From: Aeromonas sp. RU39B | GTDB lineage: Bacteria > Pseudomonadota > Gammaproteobacteria > Enterobacterales > Aeromonadaceae | DNA length: 64,000 nucleotides | NCBI RefSeq assembly: GCF_900156095.1 | Contig: NZ_FTMJ01000011.1 | Location: forward strand, 62,001-126,000 | Direction: 5' to 3' | In this document: piece by piece, positions 21,637 to 31,745 of the stretch | Numbering within the stretch: position 1 is the first letter of the stretch | How the letters are laid out: every line of letters starts with the position of its first letter | The notes under the pieces: model-generated | The model's database searches: none | The model's input: only the letters and a program-made list of their open reading frames with translations | Told to the model about the DNA's origin: nothing | Made by a program: the position numbers and the translations under genes

Positions 21637-22050
21637 ATGCTGCAACCTAAGCGTACTAAATTCCGCAAGATCCATAAGGGTCGCAACCGCGGTCTGGCCA
21701 ACTCTGGTAACGAAGTATCCTTCGGTACCTTTGGCCTGAAGGCGACTACTCGTGGTCAACTGACTGCTCGTCAAATCGAAGCAGCCCGTCGTGCCATGAC
21801 TCGTCACGTCAAGCGTCAAGGTAAGATCTGGATCCGTGTGTTCCCGGACAAGCCCATCACTGAAAAGCCCCTCGAAGTGCGGATGGGTAAAGGTAAGGGT
21901 AACGTGGAATACTGGGTCGCTCAGATCCAGCCGGGTAAAGTCCTGTACGAGATGGACGGTGTTCCTGAGGCTCTGGCACGCGAAGCGTTTGCCCTGGCCG
22001 CAGCCAAGCTGTCTGTTCAGACCACTTTCGTAATTAAGACGGTGATGTGA
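21637..22050 (+). CDS. rplP: 50S ribosomal protein L16
   Basis: A 137-residue protein starting [19 protein letters not shown]. It organises the A-site region of the large subunit. It contains [20 protein letters not shown], including the Arg that is hydroxylated in E. coli L16. Its TGA overlaps the rpmC start. Confidence 0.98.
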   Translation: MLQPKRTKFRKIHKGRNRGLANSGNEVSFGTFGLKATTRGQLTARQIEAARRAMTRHVKRQGKIWIRVFPDKPITEKPLEVRMGKGKGNVEYWVAQIQPGKVLYEMDGVPEALAREAFALAAAKLSVQTTFVIKTVM

Positions 22051-22241
22051 TGAAAGCCCAAGATCTGCGTCAAAAGAGCGTTGACGAACTGAACCAGGAA
22101 CTGCTGGCCAAGCTGCGTGAGCAATTCAACCTGCGCATGCAAGCTTCCACCGGTCAACTGGCTCAGACTCACACTCTGAAACAAGTGCGTCGCGACATCG
22201 CGCGTATCAAGACTGTACTGACTGAGAAGGCAGGTGCGTAA
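22050..22241 (+). CDS. rpmC: 50S ribosomal protein L29
   Basis: A 63-residue helical-hairpin protein near the tunnel exit: [18 protein letters not shown] at the N-terminus and [12 protein letters not shown] in the centre. The ATG at 22050 overlaps the rplP stop codon (TGATG), and its own TAA overlaps the rpsQ ATG (TAATG), indicating tight translational coupling. Confidence 0.97.
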   Translation: MKAQDLRQKSVDELNQELLAKLREQFNLRMQASTGQLAQTHTLKQVRRDIARIKTVLTEKAGA

Positions 22242-22489
22242 TGACCGATAATATCCGTACTCTGCAAGGTCGTGTTATCAGTGACAAGATGGACAAGTCC
22301 ATCACTGTTGCTATCGAGCGCAAGGTAAAGCACCCGATCTACGGTAAGATCATCAAGCGTACTACCAAGCTGCACGTGCACGACGAGAACAACGAGTGCA
22401 AGGCCGGCGATCTCGTGGAAATCCGCGAATGCCGTCCGCTGTCCAAGACCAAGTCCTGGACCCTGGTTGCTATCGTAGAAAAGGCCTAA
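22241..22489 (+). CDS. rpsQ: 30S ribosomal protein S17
   Basis: An 82-residue OB-fold protein binding the 5' domain of 16S rRNA. It begins [20 protein letters not shown] and contains [18 protein letters not shown]. Last gene of the S10 operon here, directly followed by a terminator. Confidence 0.98.
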   Translation: MTDNIRTLQGRVISDKMDKSITVAIERKVKHPIYGKIIKRTTKLHVHDENNECKAGDLVEIRECRPLSKTKSWTLVAIVEKA

Positions 22490-22507
22490 GTCAGGCACTT
22501 TGAGCCC

Positions 22508-22538
22508 AAACGGCCCCTGCGGGGGCCGTTTGTTTTTT
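22508..22538 (+). terminator. Rho-independent terminator ending the S10 operon
   Basis: AAACGGCCCC at 22508-22517 pairs with GGGGCCGTTT at 22522-22531, followed by GTTTTTT. It separates the S10 operon from the spc operon. A likely -10 element (TTATAG at 22565-22570) follows, and a new transcription start for rplN is inferred. Confidence 0.88.
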
Positions 22539-22564
22539 AGGCTACCTTTTCGAAAATAGCTGTG

Positions 22565-22570
22565 TTATAG
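22565..22570 (+). promoter_or_regulatory. Probable -10 element of the spc operon
   Basis: TTATAG, 69 bases upstream of rplN and just after the S10 terminator. No good -35 was found at standard spacing, so this rests on position plus the -10 alone. E. coli also has an spc promoter upstream of rplN. Confidence 0.4.
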
Positions 22571-22638
22571 TTTCGCGCCTTTCTAAGGCAGCCAGATCCC
22601 GAGAGGGATAAAAGAAGTAAACAAAGCGGAGCACTAAG

Positions 22639-23007
22639 ATGATCCAGATGCAAAGTATGCTGGATGTTGCCGATAACTCCGGCGCACGCAGCGTAATGTG
22701 TATTAAGGTTCTGGGTGGTTCGCACCGCCGTTACGCCGGCATCGGCGACATCATCAAGGTTTCTATTAAAGAAGCCATTCCTCGCGGTAAAGTGAAGAAA
22801 GGTGATGTGTATAACGCGGTGGTCGTACGCACCCGTAAAGGCGTTCGTCGTCAGGACGGCTCTGTCATCCGTTTCGACAACAACGCGGCTGTGTTGCTGA
22901 ACAACAACCACCAGCCGATCGGTACTCGTATTTTTGGGCCGGTCACCCGTGAACTGCGTAATGAGAAGTTCATGAAGATCGTGTCCCTGGCACCCGAAGT
23001 ACTGTAA
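22639..23007 (+). CDS. rplN: 50S ribosomal protein L14
   Basis: A 122-residue protein at the subunit interface (bridge B8), beginning [20 protein letters not shown]. The motif [16 protein letters not shown] is conserved. First gene of the spc operon. The start has a GGAG-type site (CGGAGCACTAAG) upstream. Confidence 0.98.
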   Translation: MIQMQSMLDVADNSGARSVMCIKVLGGSHRRYAGIGDIIKVSIKEAIPRGKVKKGDVYNAVVVRTRKGVRRQDGSVIRFDNNAAVLLNNNHQPIGTRIFGPVTRELRNEKFMKIVSLAPEVL

Positions 23008-23018
23008 GGAGTCGAACG

Positions 23019-23336
23019 ATGGCAGCTAAAATCCGTCGCGAAGACGAAGTAATCGTCCTCACCGGTAAAGACAAGGGCAAGCGTGGCAAAGTCACTCAAG
23101 TTCTTGCTGATGAAGGTAAGGTCGTAGTCGAAGGCATCAATCTGGTTAAGAAACACCAAAAGCCGCAACCCGCTCTGGGTCAGGCCGGTGGCATCGTAAC
23201 CAAAGAAGCCCCGATCGATGTATCTAATGTAGCGCTGTTCAACTCTGCCTCTGGCAAAGCTGACCGCGTAGGTTTCCGGATTGAAGACGGCAAGAAAGTT
23301 CGTGTCTTCAAATCCACCGGCGAACTTGTGAAGTAA
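23019..23336 (+). CDS. rplX: 50S ribosomal protein L24
   Basis: A 105-residue KOW-domain protein ([16 protein letters not shown]) that initiates assembly of the large subunit by binding the 5' region of 23S rRNA and later borders the tunnel exit. AAGGAG precedes the start. Confidence 0.97.
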   Translation: MAAKIRREDEVIVLTGKDKGKRGKVTQVLADEGKVVVEGINLVKKHQKPQPALGQAGGIVTKEAPIDVSNVALFNSASGKADRVGFRIEDGKKVRVFKSTGELVK

Positions 23337-23349
23337 TTGGAGTTTAACG

Positions 23350-23889
23350 ATGGCGAAACTGCATGATTACTACAAAGCAAATGTAGTAAATGAACTGACA
23401 ACGCAGTTCGGTTACAAGACTATCATGCAAGTCCCTCGGATCGAGAAAATCACCCTGAACATGGGTGTTGGTGAAGCGATTGCTGATAAAAAACTGCTCG
23501 AAAATGCTGCTGCCGATCTGGCTGCCATTTCCGGTCAGAAGCCGCTGATCACCAAAGCTCGTAAATCCGTTGCGGGCTTCAAGATTCGTGAAGGCTACCC
23601 GATTGGTTGCAAAGTAACCCTGCGTGGCGAGCGTATGTGGGAGTTCCTGGAGCGCCTGATCTCTATCGCCGTACCCCGTGTACGTGACTTCCGTGGTCTG
23701 AACGCTAAGTCGTTCGATGGCCGTGGTAACTACTCCATGGGCGTGCGCGAGCAGATCATCTTCCCGGAAATCGACTATGACAAGGTCGATCGCGTTCGTG
23801 GTCTGGATATCACCATCACCACTTCCGCGCAAACCGATGATGAAGGCCGTGCTCTGCTGGCTGCCTTTAACTTCCCGTTCCGCAAGTAA
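23350..23889 (+). CDS. rplE: 50S ribosomal protein L5
   Basis: A 179-residue 5S rRNA-binding protein of the central protuberance. Motifs include [13 protein letters not shown] and [18 protein letters not shown]. In E. coli the S8 repressor site for the spc operon lies at the start of this gene. I did not verify that structure here. Confidence 0.98.
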   Translation: MAKLHDYYKANVVNELTTQFGYKTIMQVPRIEKITLNMGVGEAIADKKLLENAAADLAAISGQKPLITKARKSVAGFKIREGYPIGCKVTLRGERMWEFLERLISIAVPRVRDFRGLNAKSFDGRGNYSMGVREQIIFPEIDYDKVDRVRGLDITITTSAQTDDEGRALLAAFNFPFRK

Positions 23890-23900
23890 GGTGTAGGGTT

Positions 23901-24206
23901 ATGGCAAAACTTTCCATGAAAGCACGTGAAGTCAAGCGTGCCAAGCTGGCAGCCAAGTACGCCACCAAGCGTGCCGAGCTGAAAGCTCTGATCGTTGACA
24001 TGAACGCTTCCGAAGAAGCGCGTTGGGATGCTGTTCTGAAGTTGCAACAGCTGCCCCGTGATTCCAGCCCGATTCGTCAGCGTAACCGTTGTGCCATCAC
24101 TGGCCGTCCCCACGGTTTCCTGCGCAAGTTTGGCCTGTGCCGCATCAAGGTGCGTGAACATGCCATGAAGGGTGAAATTCCGGGCCTGAAAAAGGCCTCT
24201 TGGTAA
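23901..24206 (+). CDS. rpsN: 30S ribosomal protein S14 (zinc-free type)
   Basis: A 101-residue S14 of the long form without the CxxC zinc motifs of the short paralogue. Conserved C-terminal core: [20 protein letters not shown]. It lies in the 30S head next to S3 and S10. Confidence 0.97.
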   Translation: MAKLSMKAREVKRAKLAAKYATKRAELKALIVDMNASEEARWDAVLKLQQLPRDSSPIRQRNRCAITGRPHGFLRKFGLCRIKVREHAMKGEIPGLKKASW

Positions 24207-24227
24207 AGAATCTCGGGAGTTAGACTT

Positions 24228-24620
24228 ATGAGCATGCAAGATCCGATCGCGGATATGCTGACCCGCATCCGTAACGGTCAGGCGGCTAGCAAGGTTGCGG
24301 TTTCCATGCCCTCCTCCAAGCTGAAAGTGGCTATTGCCCAAGTGCTGAAGGATGAAGGCTACATCGCTGGCTACACCGTAGGTGGCGACGTGAAACCGGA
24401 ACTGGAAATCGAACTGAAGTATTTCCAAGGCAAGCCGGTAGTTGAACTGATCCAGCGCGTGAGCCGTCCCGGCCTGCGTATTTACAAGCGTACCACCGAT
24501 CTGCCGAAGGTTATGGGCGGTCTGGGTATCGCTGTTGTGTCCACTTCCAAAGGTGTGATGACTGACCGTGCTGCCCGTAAGGCTGGCATGGGCGGTGAGA
24601 TCATCTGCTACGTCGCTTAA
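24228..24620 (+). CDS. rpsH: 30S ribosomal protein S8
   Basis: A 130-residue primary 16S rRNA-binding protein: [18 protein letters not shown] at the N-terminus and [19 protein letters not shown] at the C-terminus. In E. coli S8 is the translational repressor of the spc operon. The same is inferred from the conserved gene order. Confidence 0.98.
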   Translation: MSMQDPIADMLTRIRNGQAASKVAVSMPSSKLKVAIAQVLKDEGYIAGYTVGGDVKPELEIELKYFQGKPVVELIQRVSRPGLRIYKRTTDLPKVMGGLGIAVVSTSKGVMTDRAARKAGMGGEIICYVA

Positions 24621-24631
24621 GGAGGTAGGAA

Positions 24632-25165
24632 ATGTCTCGTGTTGCTAAGGCACCCGTCGCGATTCCTGCTGGCGTAGAGGTGACTCTGAACGGCCAAGAG
24701 CTGAGCGTTAAAGGCGCGAAAGGCACTCTGGTTCGTAACATCAATGCTGGTGTGGAAGTGACCAAAGAAGACAATGCACTGACTTTCGCTCCGCGTGCTG
24801 GTTTTGCCGGCGCCGATGCGCAAGCGGGTACTGCCCGTGCATTGGTCAACAACATGGTCATCGGTGTTACCAAAGGCTTTGAGCGCAAGCTGCAACTGGT
24901 TGGTGTAGGTTATCGTGCCTCCATCAAGGGCAACGCTGTCGCACTGGCCCTGGGTTTCTCCCACCCGGTTGAGCACGAGCTGCCGGCTGGTGTAACTGCT
25001 GAATGTCCGTCCCAGACCGAAATCGTTCTGCGTGGCGCTGACAAGCAAGTGGTTGGCCAAGTCGCCGCTGATATCCGTGCTTACCGCGCTCCGGAGCCCT
25101 ATAAGGGCAAGGGTGTACGCTACTCCGATGAGGTTGTGCGTACTAAAGAAGCTAAGAAGAAGTAA
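24632..25165 (+). CDS. rplF: 50S ribosomal protein L6
   Basis: A 177-residue protein of two related domains, beginning [17 protein letters not shown] and ending with [19 protein letters not shown]. It lies near the factor-binding site. AAGGAGG, an ideal ribosome site, precedes it. Confidence 0.98.
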   Translation: MSRVAKAPVAIPAGVEVTLNGQELSVKGAKGTLVRNINAGVEVTKEDNALTFAPRAGFAGADAQAGTARALVNNMVIGVTKGFERKLQLVGVGYRASIKGNAVALALGFSHPVEHELPAGVTAECPSQTEIVLRGADKQVVGQVAADIRAYRAPEPYKGKGVRYSDEVVRTKEAKKK

Positions 25166-25174
25166 GGTAACACT

Positions 25175-25528
25175 ATGGACAAGAAAGCAGCTCGTCTCCG
25201 TCGTGCTACTCGCGCACGTAAGAAGATGCAGGAACTGGGTTCGACTCGTCTGGTTGTTCACCGTACTCCGCGTCACATCTACGCGCAGATCATCGCAGCC
25301 AACGGTTCCGAAGTCCTGGCCTCTGCTTCTACAGTAGAGAAGGCAATCAGCGAAAGCATCAAATACACCGGTAACGCCGAAGCGGCTGCCGTTGTAGGTA
25401 AGGCTATCGCCGAACGTGCCATTGCCAAGGGTGTACAGAACGTGTCGTTTGACCGTTCCGGTTTCAAGTATCACGGTCGTGTAGCCGCTCTGGCTACTGC
25501 TGCTCGTGAAGCTGGTCTGCAGTTCTAA
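25175..25528 (+). CDS. rplR: 50S ribosomal protein L18
   Basis: A 117-residue 5S rRNA-binding protein: N-terminal basic tail [19 protein letters not shown] and the C-terminal motif [16 protein letters not shown]. The length is identical to E. coli. Confidence 0.98.
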   Translation: MDKKAARLRRATRARKKMQELGSTRLVVHRTPRHIYAQIIAANGSEVLASASTVEKAISESIKYTGNAEAAAVVGKAIAERAIAKGVQNVSFDRSGFKYHGRVAALATAAREAGLQF

Positions 25529-25542
25529 GCTAGGAGTCGAAG

Positions 25543-26043
25543 ATGGCTAAAATCGAATCTCAAGCCGGTGAACTGCACGAAAAGCTCATTGCGGTAAACC
25601 GTGTTTCGAAGACTGTAAAGGGTGGTCGTATCATGTCCTTCACCGCACTGACTGTAGTGGGTGATGGCAACGGCCGTGTAGGTTACGGCTACGGTAAGGC
25701 TCGTGAAGTTCCGGCTGCCATTCAAAAGGCAATGGAACAGGCTAAGCGTAACCTGAACAAGGTTGAACTGAAGAATGGCACTCTGCACCACCCGGTGAAG
25801 GGTATCCACTCTGGTTCTACCGTATTCATGAAGCCGGCCTCCGAAGGTACTGGTATCATCGCCGGTGGTGCGATGCGTGCGGTACTGGAAGTCGCAGGTG
25901 TTCACAACGTGCTGGCCAAGACCTACGGTTCCACCAACCCGATCAACGTGGTTCGCGCTACTGTAGACGCTCTGGTTCACGGTCAATCTCCGGAACAGAT
26001 CGCTGCCAAGCGTGGTCTGCGCGTTGAAGAAATTCTGGGGTAA
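25543..26043 (+). CDS. rpsE: 30S ribosomal protein S5
   Basis: A 166-residue protein at the mRNA entry site. The double-stranded-RNA-binding N-terminal part includes [18 protein letters not shown] and the C-terminal part [25 protein letters not shown]. It helps set decoding accuracy, and spectinomycin and ram mutations map to it. Confidence 0.98.
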   Translation: MAKIESQAGELHEKLIAVNRVSKTVKGGRIMSFTALTVVGDGNGRVGYGYGKAREVPAAIQKAMEQAKRNLNKVELKNGTLHHPVKGIHSGSTVFMKPASEGTGIIAGGAMRAVLEVAGVHNVLAKTYGSTNPINVVRATVDALVHGQSPEQIAAKRGLRVEEILG

Positions 26044-26049
26044 TGCGAC

Positions 26050-26232
26050 ATGGCTAACAAGACTGTAAAAGTAACTCAAACCCGCAGCTCTATCGGCCGC
26101 CTGCCCAAGCACAAGGCGACTCTGCGTGGCCTGGGTCTGCGTCGCATTGGTCACACTGTTGAGCTCGAGGATACCCCTTGCGTTCGCGGTATGATCAACC
26201 AGGTATATTACATGGTTAAGGTGGAGGGCTAA
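26050..26232 (+). CDS. rpmD: 50S ribosomal protein L30
   Basis: A 60-residue protein, one residue longer than in E. coli. It contains [19 protein letters not shown] and ends YMVKVEG. It lies between rpsE and rplO as in other gammaproteobacteria. Confidence 0.96.
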   Translation: MANKTVKVTQTRSSIGRLPKHKATLRGLGLRRIGHTVELEDTPCVRGMINQVYYMVKVEG

Positions 26233-26234
26233 GC

Positions 26235-26672
26235 ATGCGTCTGAACACTCTGTCTCCGGCTGCTGGCTCCAAGCCTGAAAAGGCTCGTCGCGGTCGTGGT
26301 ATCGGCTCCGGTCTGGGTAAGACTGGTGGTCGCGGTGTTAAAGGCCAAACCTCTCGTTCCGGTGGCGGTAAAGTCCGTCGCGGTTACGAAGGTGGCCAGA
26401 TGCCGCTGAAGATCCGTCTGCCGAAGTTCGGTTTCACTTCTCGCAAGTCTCTGGTTTCGGCCGAGGTTCGCCTGAACGAAATCGCCAAGGTAGAAGGTGA
26501 TGTGGTCGATCTGAGCACCCTGAAGCAAGCCGGTGTTGTTACTAAGAACATCGAGTTTGTAAAGGTTGTTCTGTCTGGCAACATCGACCGCGCTCTGACC
26601 GTTCGTGGTCTGCCCGTCACCAAGGGTGCACGTGCAGCCATCGAGGCCGCTGGCGGTAAAATCGAGGAATAA
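26235..26672 (+). CDS. rplO: 50S ribosomal protein L15
   Basis: A 145-residue late-assembly protein with a Gly/Arg-rich N-terminal extension ([19 protein letters not shown]) threading into 23S rRNA and a globular C-terminal domain. The start lies 2 bases after the rpmD stop. Confidence 0.97.
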   Translation: MRLNTLSPAAGSKPEKARRGRGIGSGLGKTGGRGVKGQTSRSGGGKVRRGYEGGQMPLKIRLPKFGFTSRKSLVSAEVRLNEIAKVEGDVVDLSTLKQAGVVTKNIEFVKVVLSGNIDRALTVRGLPVTKGARAAIEAAGGKIEE

Positions 26673-26680
26673 TCAGTACA

Positions 26681-28009
26681 ATGGCTAAGAAACCAGGGTT
26701 GGATGCAAAAGCACAGGGTGGTCTGAGTGAACTGAAGAGCCGTCTGCTCTTCGTTCTCGGAGCGATTATCGTATTCCGCGCAGGCTCTTATGTGCCGATT
26801 CCTGGTATTGACGCCGCCGTACTGGCCGAATTGTTCCAGCAACAGAAGGGCACCATCATTGAGATGTTTAACATGTTCAGTGGTGGTGCACTTGCCCGTG
26901 CTTCGATCTTTGCGCTGGGGATCATGCCGTACATTTCGGCATCGATCATTATCCAGCTGCTGACTGTGGTTCACCCCGCTCTTGCTGAACTCAAGAAAGA
27001 GGGTGAAGCCGGTCGCCGCAAGATCAGCCAGTATACTCGCTGGGGCACGCTGGTTTTGGGAACGTTCCAGGCCATTGGTATTGCAACCGGTCTGCCGAAC
27101 ATGATGCACGGCCTTGTGACTAACATAGGGTTTGGCTTCTATTTCACAGCGGTTGTCAGTCTGGTCACCGGAACCATGTTTTTGATGTGGTTGGGTGAGC
27201 AGATTACCGAGCGTGGGATCGGTAACGGTATCTCGTTGATTATTTTCTCGGGTATCGTTGCTGGTCTGCCTCATGCCATTGGCGCTACGGCCGAACAGGC
27301 ACGTCAAGGGGAATTGCACATCCTGCTGTTGCTGTTGCTGGGCTTGATTGTTTTCGCCGTGACTTACTTTGTGGTTTTCGTGGAGCGTGGTCAGCGTCGT
27401 ATCGTCGTGAACTACGCAAAGCGTCAACAAGGCCGCCAGGTATTCGCAGCGCAAAGCACGCACCTGCCGTTGAAGGTCAACATGGCCGGTGTGATTCCTG
27501 CGATTTTCGCATCCAGCATCATCCTGTTCCCGGGGACCATTACCTCTTGGTTTGGTCAAGGGGAAGGGAAAGTGGCCGATATCCTGCAGCAGGTCTCTAT
27601 GGTCCTGCAGCCGGGTCAGCCGCTGTATGAGATGTTGTATGCAGCAGCCATTATCTTCTTCTGTTTCTTCTACACTGCGTTGGTGTTCAACCCGCGTGAG
27701 ACAGCAGATAACCTGAAGAAGAGTGGAGCCTTTATCCCGGGGATTCGTCCGGGCGAGCAGACAGCACGTTACATCGATAAGGTTATGACCCGCCTGACTC
27801 TGGCTGGCGCGCTCTATATAACCTTTATCTGTCTGGTACCACAGTTCCTGATGACTGCCTGGAACGTACAGTTCTACTTCGGCGGCACCTCGCTGCTGAT
27901 TATTGTGGTTGTTATCATGGACTTCATGGCTCAGGTTCAGACCCATATGATGTCTCATCAATATGGTGACGTCCTGAGGAAGGCCAACCTGAAGGGCTAC
28001 GGCCGCTAA
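26681..28009 (+). CDS. secY: Preprotein translocase subunit SecY
   Basis: A 442-residue inner-membrane channel of the Sec translocon with ten predicted membrane helices. Motifs include [32 protein letters not shown] and the cytoplasmic loop [16 protein letters not shown], which contacts SecA and the ribosome. It works with SecE and SecG, whose genes are not in this window. Its place in the spc operon between rplO and rpmJ is conserved. Confidence 0.98.
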   Translation: MAKKPGLDAKAQGGLSELKSRLLFVLGAIIVFRAGSYVPIPGIDAAVLAELFQQQKGTIIEMFNMFSGGALARASIFALGIMPYISASIIIQLLTVVHPALAELKKEGEAGRRKISQYTRWGTLVLGTFQAIGIATGLPNMMHGLVTNIGFGFYFTAVVSLVTGTMFLMWLGEQITERGIGNGISLIIFSGIVAGLPHAIGATAEQARQGELHILLLLLLGLIVFAVTYFVVFVERGQRRIVVNYAKRQQGRQVFAAQSTHLPLKVNMAGVIPAIFASSIILFPGTITSWFGQGEGKVADILQQVSMVLQPGQPLYEMLYAAAIIFFCFFYTALVFNPRETADNLKKSGAFIPGIRPGEQTARYIDKVMTRLTLAGALYITFICLVPQFLMTAWNVQFYFGGTSLLIIVVVIMDFMAQVQTHMMSHQYGDVLRKANLKGYGR

Positions 28010-28036
28010 AGGTCGGCGTAGTTACGGAGTTAAGCA

Positions 28037-28150
28037 ATGAAAGTTCGTGCTTCCGTTAAGGCAATCTGCCGTAACTGCAAAATCATCAAGCGTCACGGTG
28101 TGGTGCGTGTGATTTGCAGCGAGCCTAAGCATAAGCAACGCCAAGGCTAA
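28037..28150 (+). CDS. rpmJ: 50S ribosomal protein L36 (zinc-binding type)
   Basis: A 37-residue protein starting [19 protein letters not shown] and ending KHKQRQG. Cys11, Cys14, Cys27 and His32 form the zinc-binding C+ pattern. In zinc starvation some bacteria replace this form with a zinc-free paralogue encoded elsewhere. Last gene of the spc operon, 27 bases after secY. Confidence 0.97.
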   Translation: MKVRASVKAICRNCKIIKRHGVVRVICSEPKHKQRQG

Positions 28151-28171
28151 TTTAAGTTACGGTTAGTACTT

Positions 28172-28217
28172 GCAACAAATAGTTGAGCTGGCTATCATAG
28201 CCAGCCAACTTTTGTTG
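28172..28217 (+). terminator. Hairpin between rpmJ and rpsM, probable terminator or attenuator
   Basis: GCTGGCTA at 28187-28194 pairs with TAGCCAGC at 28198-28205. It is flanked by GTTG/CAAC and an outer CAACAAA/TTTGTTG pair, and a TTTT stretch follows the inner stem. It ends the spc operon or attenuates read-through into the alpha operon. Confidence 0.65.
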
Positions 28218-28310
28218 TGCATTGGTTGACCGCCACGTATCCGCTCACGGGCTTTGTGGTGGTCGTAATCTACTTTTGTAGGAGTGAATAGTGGCCCGTA
28301 TAGCTGGCAT
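28218..28310 (+). promoter_or_regulatory. Alpha operon leader with S4-binding pseudoknot (Alpha_RBS type)
   Basis: The leader contains GACCGCCAC paired with GTGGTGGTC around a CGGGCTTT-containing loop, then TTTTGTAGGAGTGAATAGTG at the rpsM start. This closely follows the E. coli alpha leader, in which S4 traps the initiation complex in a pseudoknot overlapping the GTG start. The sequence around the start (GTGGCCCGTATAGC) is nearly identical to E. coli. Confidence 0.8.
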
Positions 28311-28647
28311 TAACATTCCTGACCATAAGCATGCAGTCATCGCTTTGACTGCGATTTATGGCGTCGGTCGTACCCGCTCCAAGGCCATCTGTGCCGCAGC
28401 CGGTATCGCTGAGAATGTAAAAATCAAAGACCTGGATGAAGCTCAGGTAGAATCTCTGCGTGAACAAGTAGGTAAGTACACCGTTGAAGGTGACCTGCGC
28501 CGTCAGATTTCTATGAACATCAAGCGTTTGATGGACCTGGGTTGCTACCGTGGTTTGCGTCACCGTCGTAGCCTGCCTGTTCGTGGTCAGCGCACCAAGA
28601 CCAACGCTCGCACCCGTAAGGGTCCGCGCAAGGCTATCAAGAAGTAA
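28291..28647 (+). CDS. rpsM: 30S ribosomal protein S13
   Basis: A 118-residue head protein contacting the P-site tRNA and L5. It begins (GTG start) with [19 protein letters not shown]. The basic C-terminal tail has [18 protein letters not shown]. The GTG start and AGGAG are embedded in the S4-responsive leader. First gene of the alpha operon. Confidence 0.98.
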   Translation: MARIAGINIPDHKHAVIALTAIYGVGRTRSKAICAAAGIAENVKIKDLDEAQVESLREQVGKYTVEGDLRRQISMNIKRLMDLGCYRGLRHRRSLPVRGQRTKTNARTRKGPRKAIKK

Positions 28648-28661
28648 CGGGAAGGTAGAAA

Positions 28662-29051
28662 ATGGCTAAAACTCCGACTCGTGCTCGCAAGCGCGTTAAA
28701 AAGCAAGTGAGCGACGGTATCGCACACGTACATGCCTCTTTCAACAACACAATCGTGACTATCACTGACCGTCAGGGCAACGCTCTGTCTTGGGCCACCG
28801 CAGGTGGTTCTGGTTTCCGTGGTTCGCGCAAGTCCACTCCGTTTGCTGCCCAGGTAGCTGCAGAGCGTGCTGGCGAAATCGCCAAAGAATATGGCGTGAA
28901 GAATCTGGAAGTCATGGTCAAGGGTCCGGGTCCCGGTCGTGAGTCTTCCATCCGCGCTCTGAACGCGGCTGGTTTCCGCATCACGAATATCACTGATGTG
29001 ACTCCGATCCCGCACAACGGTTGTCGTCCTCCCAAGAAGCGCCGCGTGTAA
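28662..29051 (+). CDS. rpsK: 30S ribosomal protein S11
   Basis: A 129-residue platform protein near the E-site and the Shine-Dalgarno cleft: [20 protein letters not shown] and the C-terminal [16 protein letters not shown]. The length equals E. coli. Confidence 0.98.
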   Translation: MAKTPTRARKRVKKQVSDGIAHVHASFNNTIVTITDRQGNALSWATAGGSGFRGSRKSTPFAAQVAAERAGEIAKEYGVKNLEVMVKGPGPGRESSIRALNAAGFRITNITDVTPIPHNGCRPPKKRRV

Positions 29052-29090
29052 CGCAGTTGCTACTTGGTCTAGGATTGTTGGAGAAAGAAG

Positions 29091-29711
29091 ATGGCAAGAT
29101 ATATCGGTCCTAAGCTTAAGCTTAGCCGTCGTGAGGGCACCGACCTCTTCCTGAAGTCCGGTGTTCGTGCGATTGATTCTAAGTGCAAGATTGACACCCC
29201 GCCCGGTCAGCATGGCGCTCGTAAGCCGCGTCTGTCCGACTACGGTGTGCAACTGCGCGAGAAGCAAAAAGTTCGCCGTATTTACGGCATTTTGGAAAAA
29301 CAGTTCCGCAACTACTACCGTCACGCTGCCCGTCAAAAGGGTAACACCGGCGAAAACCTGTTGCAGCTGCTGGAAGGTCGTCTGGACAACGTCGTATACC
29401 GCATGGGCTTCGGCGCCACTCGTGCTGAAGCACGTCAGCTGGTTAGCCACAAGTCCATCATGGTCAACGGCCGCGTTGTGAACATTCCTTCTTTCCAGGT
29501 TTCCCCTGAGGACGTGGTCTCTGTTCGTGAGAAGGCCAAGAAGCAAGCCCGTATCAAGGCTGCTCTTGAAATCGCTGCTCAGCGCGAAAAGCCGACTTGG
29601 GTTGAGGTTGACGCTTCCAAGATGGAAGGTGCCTTCAAGCGCCTGCCGGAGCGTTCCGACCTGTCTGCCGATATTAACGAACAGCTGATCGTCGAGCTTT
29701 ACTCCAAGTAA
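29091..29711 (+). CDS. rpsD: 30S ribosomal protein S4
   Basis: A 206-residue 16S assembly initiator and alpha-operon repressor. It begins [19 protein letters not shown], and the S4 RNA-binding motif contains [20 protein letters not shown]. It is the zinc-free form. Excess S4 would bind the leader upstream of rpsM. Confidence 0.98.
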   Translation: MARYIGPKLKLSRREGTDLFLKSGVRAIDSKCKIDTPPGQHGARKPRLSDYGVQLREKQKVRRIYGILEKQFRNYYRHAARQKGNTGENLLQLLEGRLDNVVYRMGFGATRAEARQLVSHKSIMVNGRVVNIPSFQVSPEDVVSVREKAKKQARIKAALEIAAQREKPTWVEVDASKMEGAFKRLPERSDLSADINEQLIVELYSK

Positions 29712-29735
29712 AGCTAGCTTCTAAGAGAGGACACA

Positions 29736-30725
29736 ATGCTGGGTTCTGTAACAGATTTTCTCAAGCCGCGGCTAGTTGACATCGAGCAAGTTAGCCCGAC
29801 TCACGCAAAGGTGACTCTTGAGCCGCTGGAGCGTGGTTTTGGTCACACGCTGGGTAACGCCCTGCGTCGTATTTTGCTTTCTTCTATGCCCGGTTGTGCA
29901 GTTACCGAAGTCGAAATTGATGGCGTACTGCATGAGTACAGCAGCAAGGAAGGGGTGCAGGAGGATGTTCTTGAAATCCTGCTGAACCTGAAAGGCATCG
30001 CTGTGAAGCTGGAAGGCAAGGACGAGGTAACTCTGTCCCTGACCAAGTCTGGAACAGGCCCCGTTACCGCTGGTGATATCACTCACGGTGATGAAGTTGA
30101 GATCGTAAACCCGGAGCACGTAATCTGCCACCTGACCAATGCTAATGCTGAAATCAGCATGCGCCTGAAGGTTCAGCGCGGTCGTGGTTACGTGCCTGCT
30201 TCCGCTCGTGTTCACAACGACGATGAAGAGCGCCCGATTGGTCGCCTGCTGCTGGACGCTGCGTTCAGCCCGATCGTTCGTATCGCCTACAATGTAGAAG
30301 CGGCTCGTGTGGAACAGCGTACCGACTTGGACAAGCTGGTCATCGAAATGGAGACCAACGGCACCCTGGATCCGGAAGAAGCTATCCGTCGTTCTGCCAC
30401 TATTCTGGCTGAACAACTGGAAGCCTTCGTAGATCTGCGTGACGTGAGCGTGCCCGAGAAGAAGGAAGAGAAGCCCGAGTTCGATCCGATTCTGCTGCGT
30501 CCTGTCGATGATTTGGAGCTGACAGTTCGTTCTGCGAACTGTCTGAAGGCAGAAGCTATCCACTATATTGGTGATCTGGTACAGCGTACCGAAGTCGAGT
30601 TGCTTAAGACTCCGAACCTCGGTAAGAAGTCCCTGACTGAGATCAAGGACGTGTTGGCCTCCCGTGGTCTGTCTCTGGGCATGCGCCTTGAGAACTGGCC
30701 GCCCGCCAGCATCGCTGACGAGTAA
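29736..30725 (+). CDS. rpoA: RNA polymerase subunit alpha
   Basis: A 329-residue protein, the same length as E. coli. The N-terminal domain (about 1-235) assembles the enzyme and includes [20 protein letters not shown] flexible linker with [10 protein letters not shown] joins it to the C-terminal domain (about 250-329; [20 protein letters not shown]), which binds UP elements and activators. It is encoded between rpsD and rplQ as usual. Confidence 0.99.
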
Positions 30726-30756
30726 TCCAGATTACGGGTTTCACAGATTTAGTTAG

Positions 30757-31152
<396 letters not shown>

Positions 31153-31158
31153 GATAGA

Positions 31159-31187
31159 AAAAGCCGGGCTTGCCCGGCTTTTCTTTT
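31159..31187 (+). terminator. Rho-independent terminator of the alpha operon
   Basis: GCCGGGC at 31163-31169 pairs with GCCCGGC at 31172-31178, extended by flanking AAAA/TTTT, and followed by a T-rich tract. It lies 6 bases after rplQ. Confidence 0.93.
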
Positions 31188-31427
31188 TCTGGTTATCCCT
31201 TCCCAAGATTTCTCCACGCTTTCCCTGCCCAGATCACAGCAATGATTAAATCAGTGCTGGTTGAACCCCTTTGCCGATTTTGGTCAATACTATGGGGACC
31301 CTTTGTTTACAGTGACGGTATTCCCTACTTGGTGGTGAGATTCACTGTTCGACACTCCGATCGCATGCATTCATGGAGTGACACCTTCACCAGATCACTG
31401 ACTTGTGGAACCCCAAAAGGAGTGACA

Positions 31428-31742
31428 ATGGATCAATGGTTCAATCTGTATCGCGCCTCGCATGTGCTGGAAGCCCATGCCATCAAAGGCGCGCTGGAAG
31501 TGGAAGGGATTGCGGTTCGCCTTAATGGAGAAGGGCTGCAGAGCCTGATTGGCGAGCTGCCGGTCGATTTGCTGCAGGTGACCCTGATGGTCCCCGTCGA
31601 GGAGCGTAGTCGCGCTTCACGAGTGATCGAGCGTTATCAGAAGCGGCAGGGCAATGGCTGGATGTGTGGTCGTTGTGGTGAAGAGAACAGCGCCAGCTTT
31701 GATATTTGCTGGCGCTGTGGGCACGATCCGGAAGAGGAGTGA
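31428..31742 (+). CDS. DUF2007-type protein with RanBP2-like zinc finger
   Basis: A 104-residue protein starting MDQWFNLYRASHVLEAHAIK, typical of the DUF2007 fold (about residues 1-70), a small domain named putative signal-transducing. The C-terminus (about 78-98) is a zinc ribbon, WMCGRCGEENSASFDICWRC. It fits W-x-C-x2-C-x3-N-x6-C-x2-C exactly, the RanBP2-type finger pattern. AAAGGAG lies upstream of the ATG. The long in-frame extension to 31170 crosses the alpha-operon terminator and is not credible. No function is established. A role in RNA or protein binding is speculative. Confidence 0.85.
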   Translation: MDQWFNLYRASHVLEAHAIKGALEVEGIAVRLNGEGLQSLIGELPVDLLQVTLMVPVEERSRASRVIERYQKRQGNGWMCGRCGEENSASFDICWRCGHDPEEE

Positions 31743-31745
31743 CTG

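Noticed and set aside
31190-31427. Possible coding extension of the DUF2007 gene and a CACTCC/GGAGTG inverted repeat near 31354-31379
   Set aside because: The extension crosses the alpha-operon terminator and lacks homology. The inverted repeat is short with a long loop, so it is not listed as a feature.
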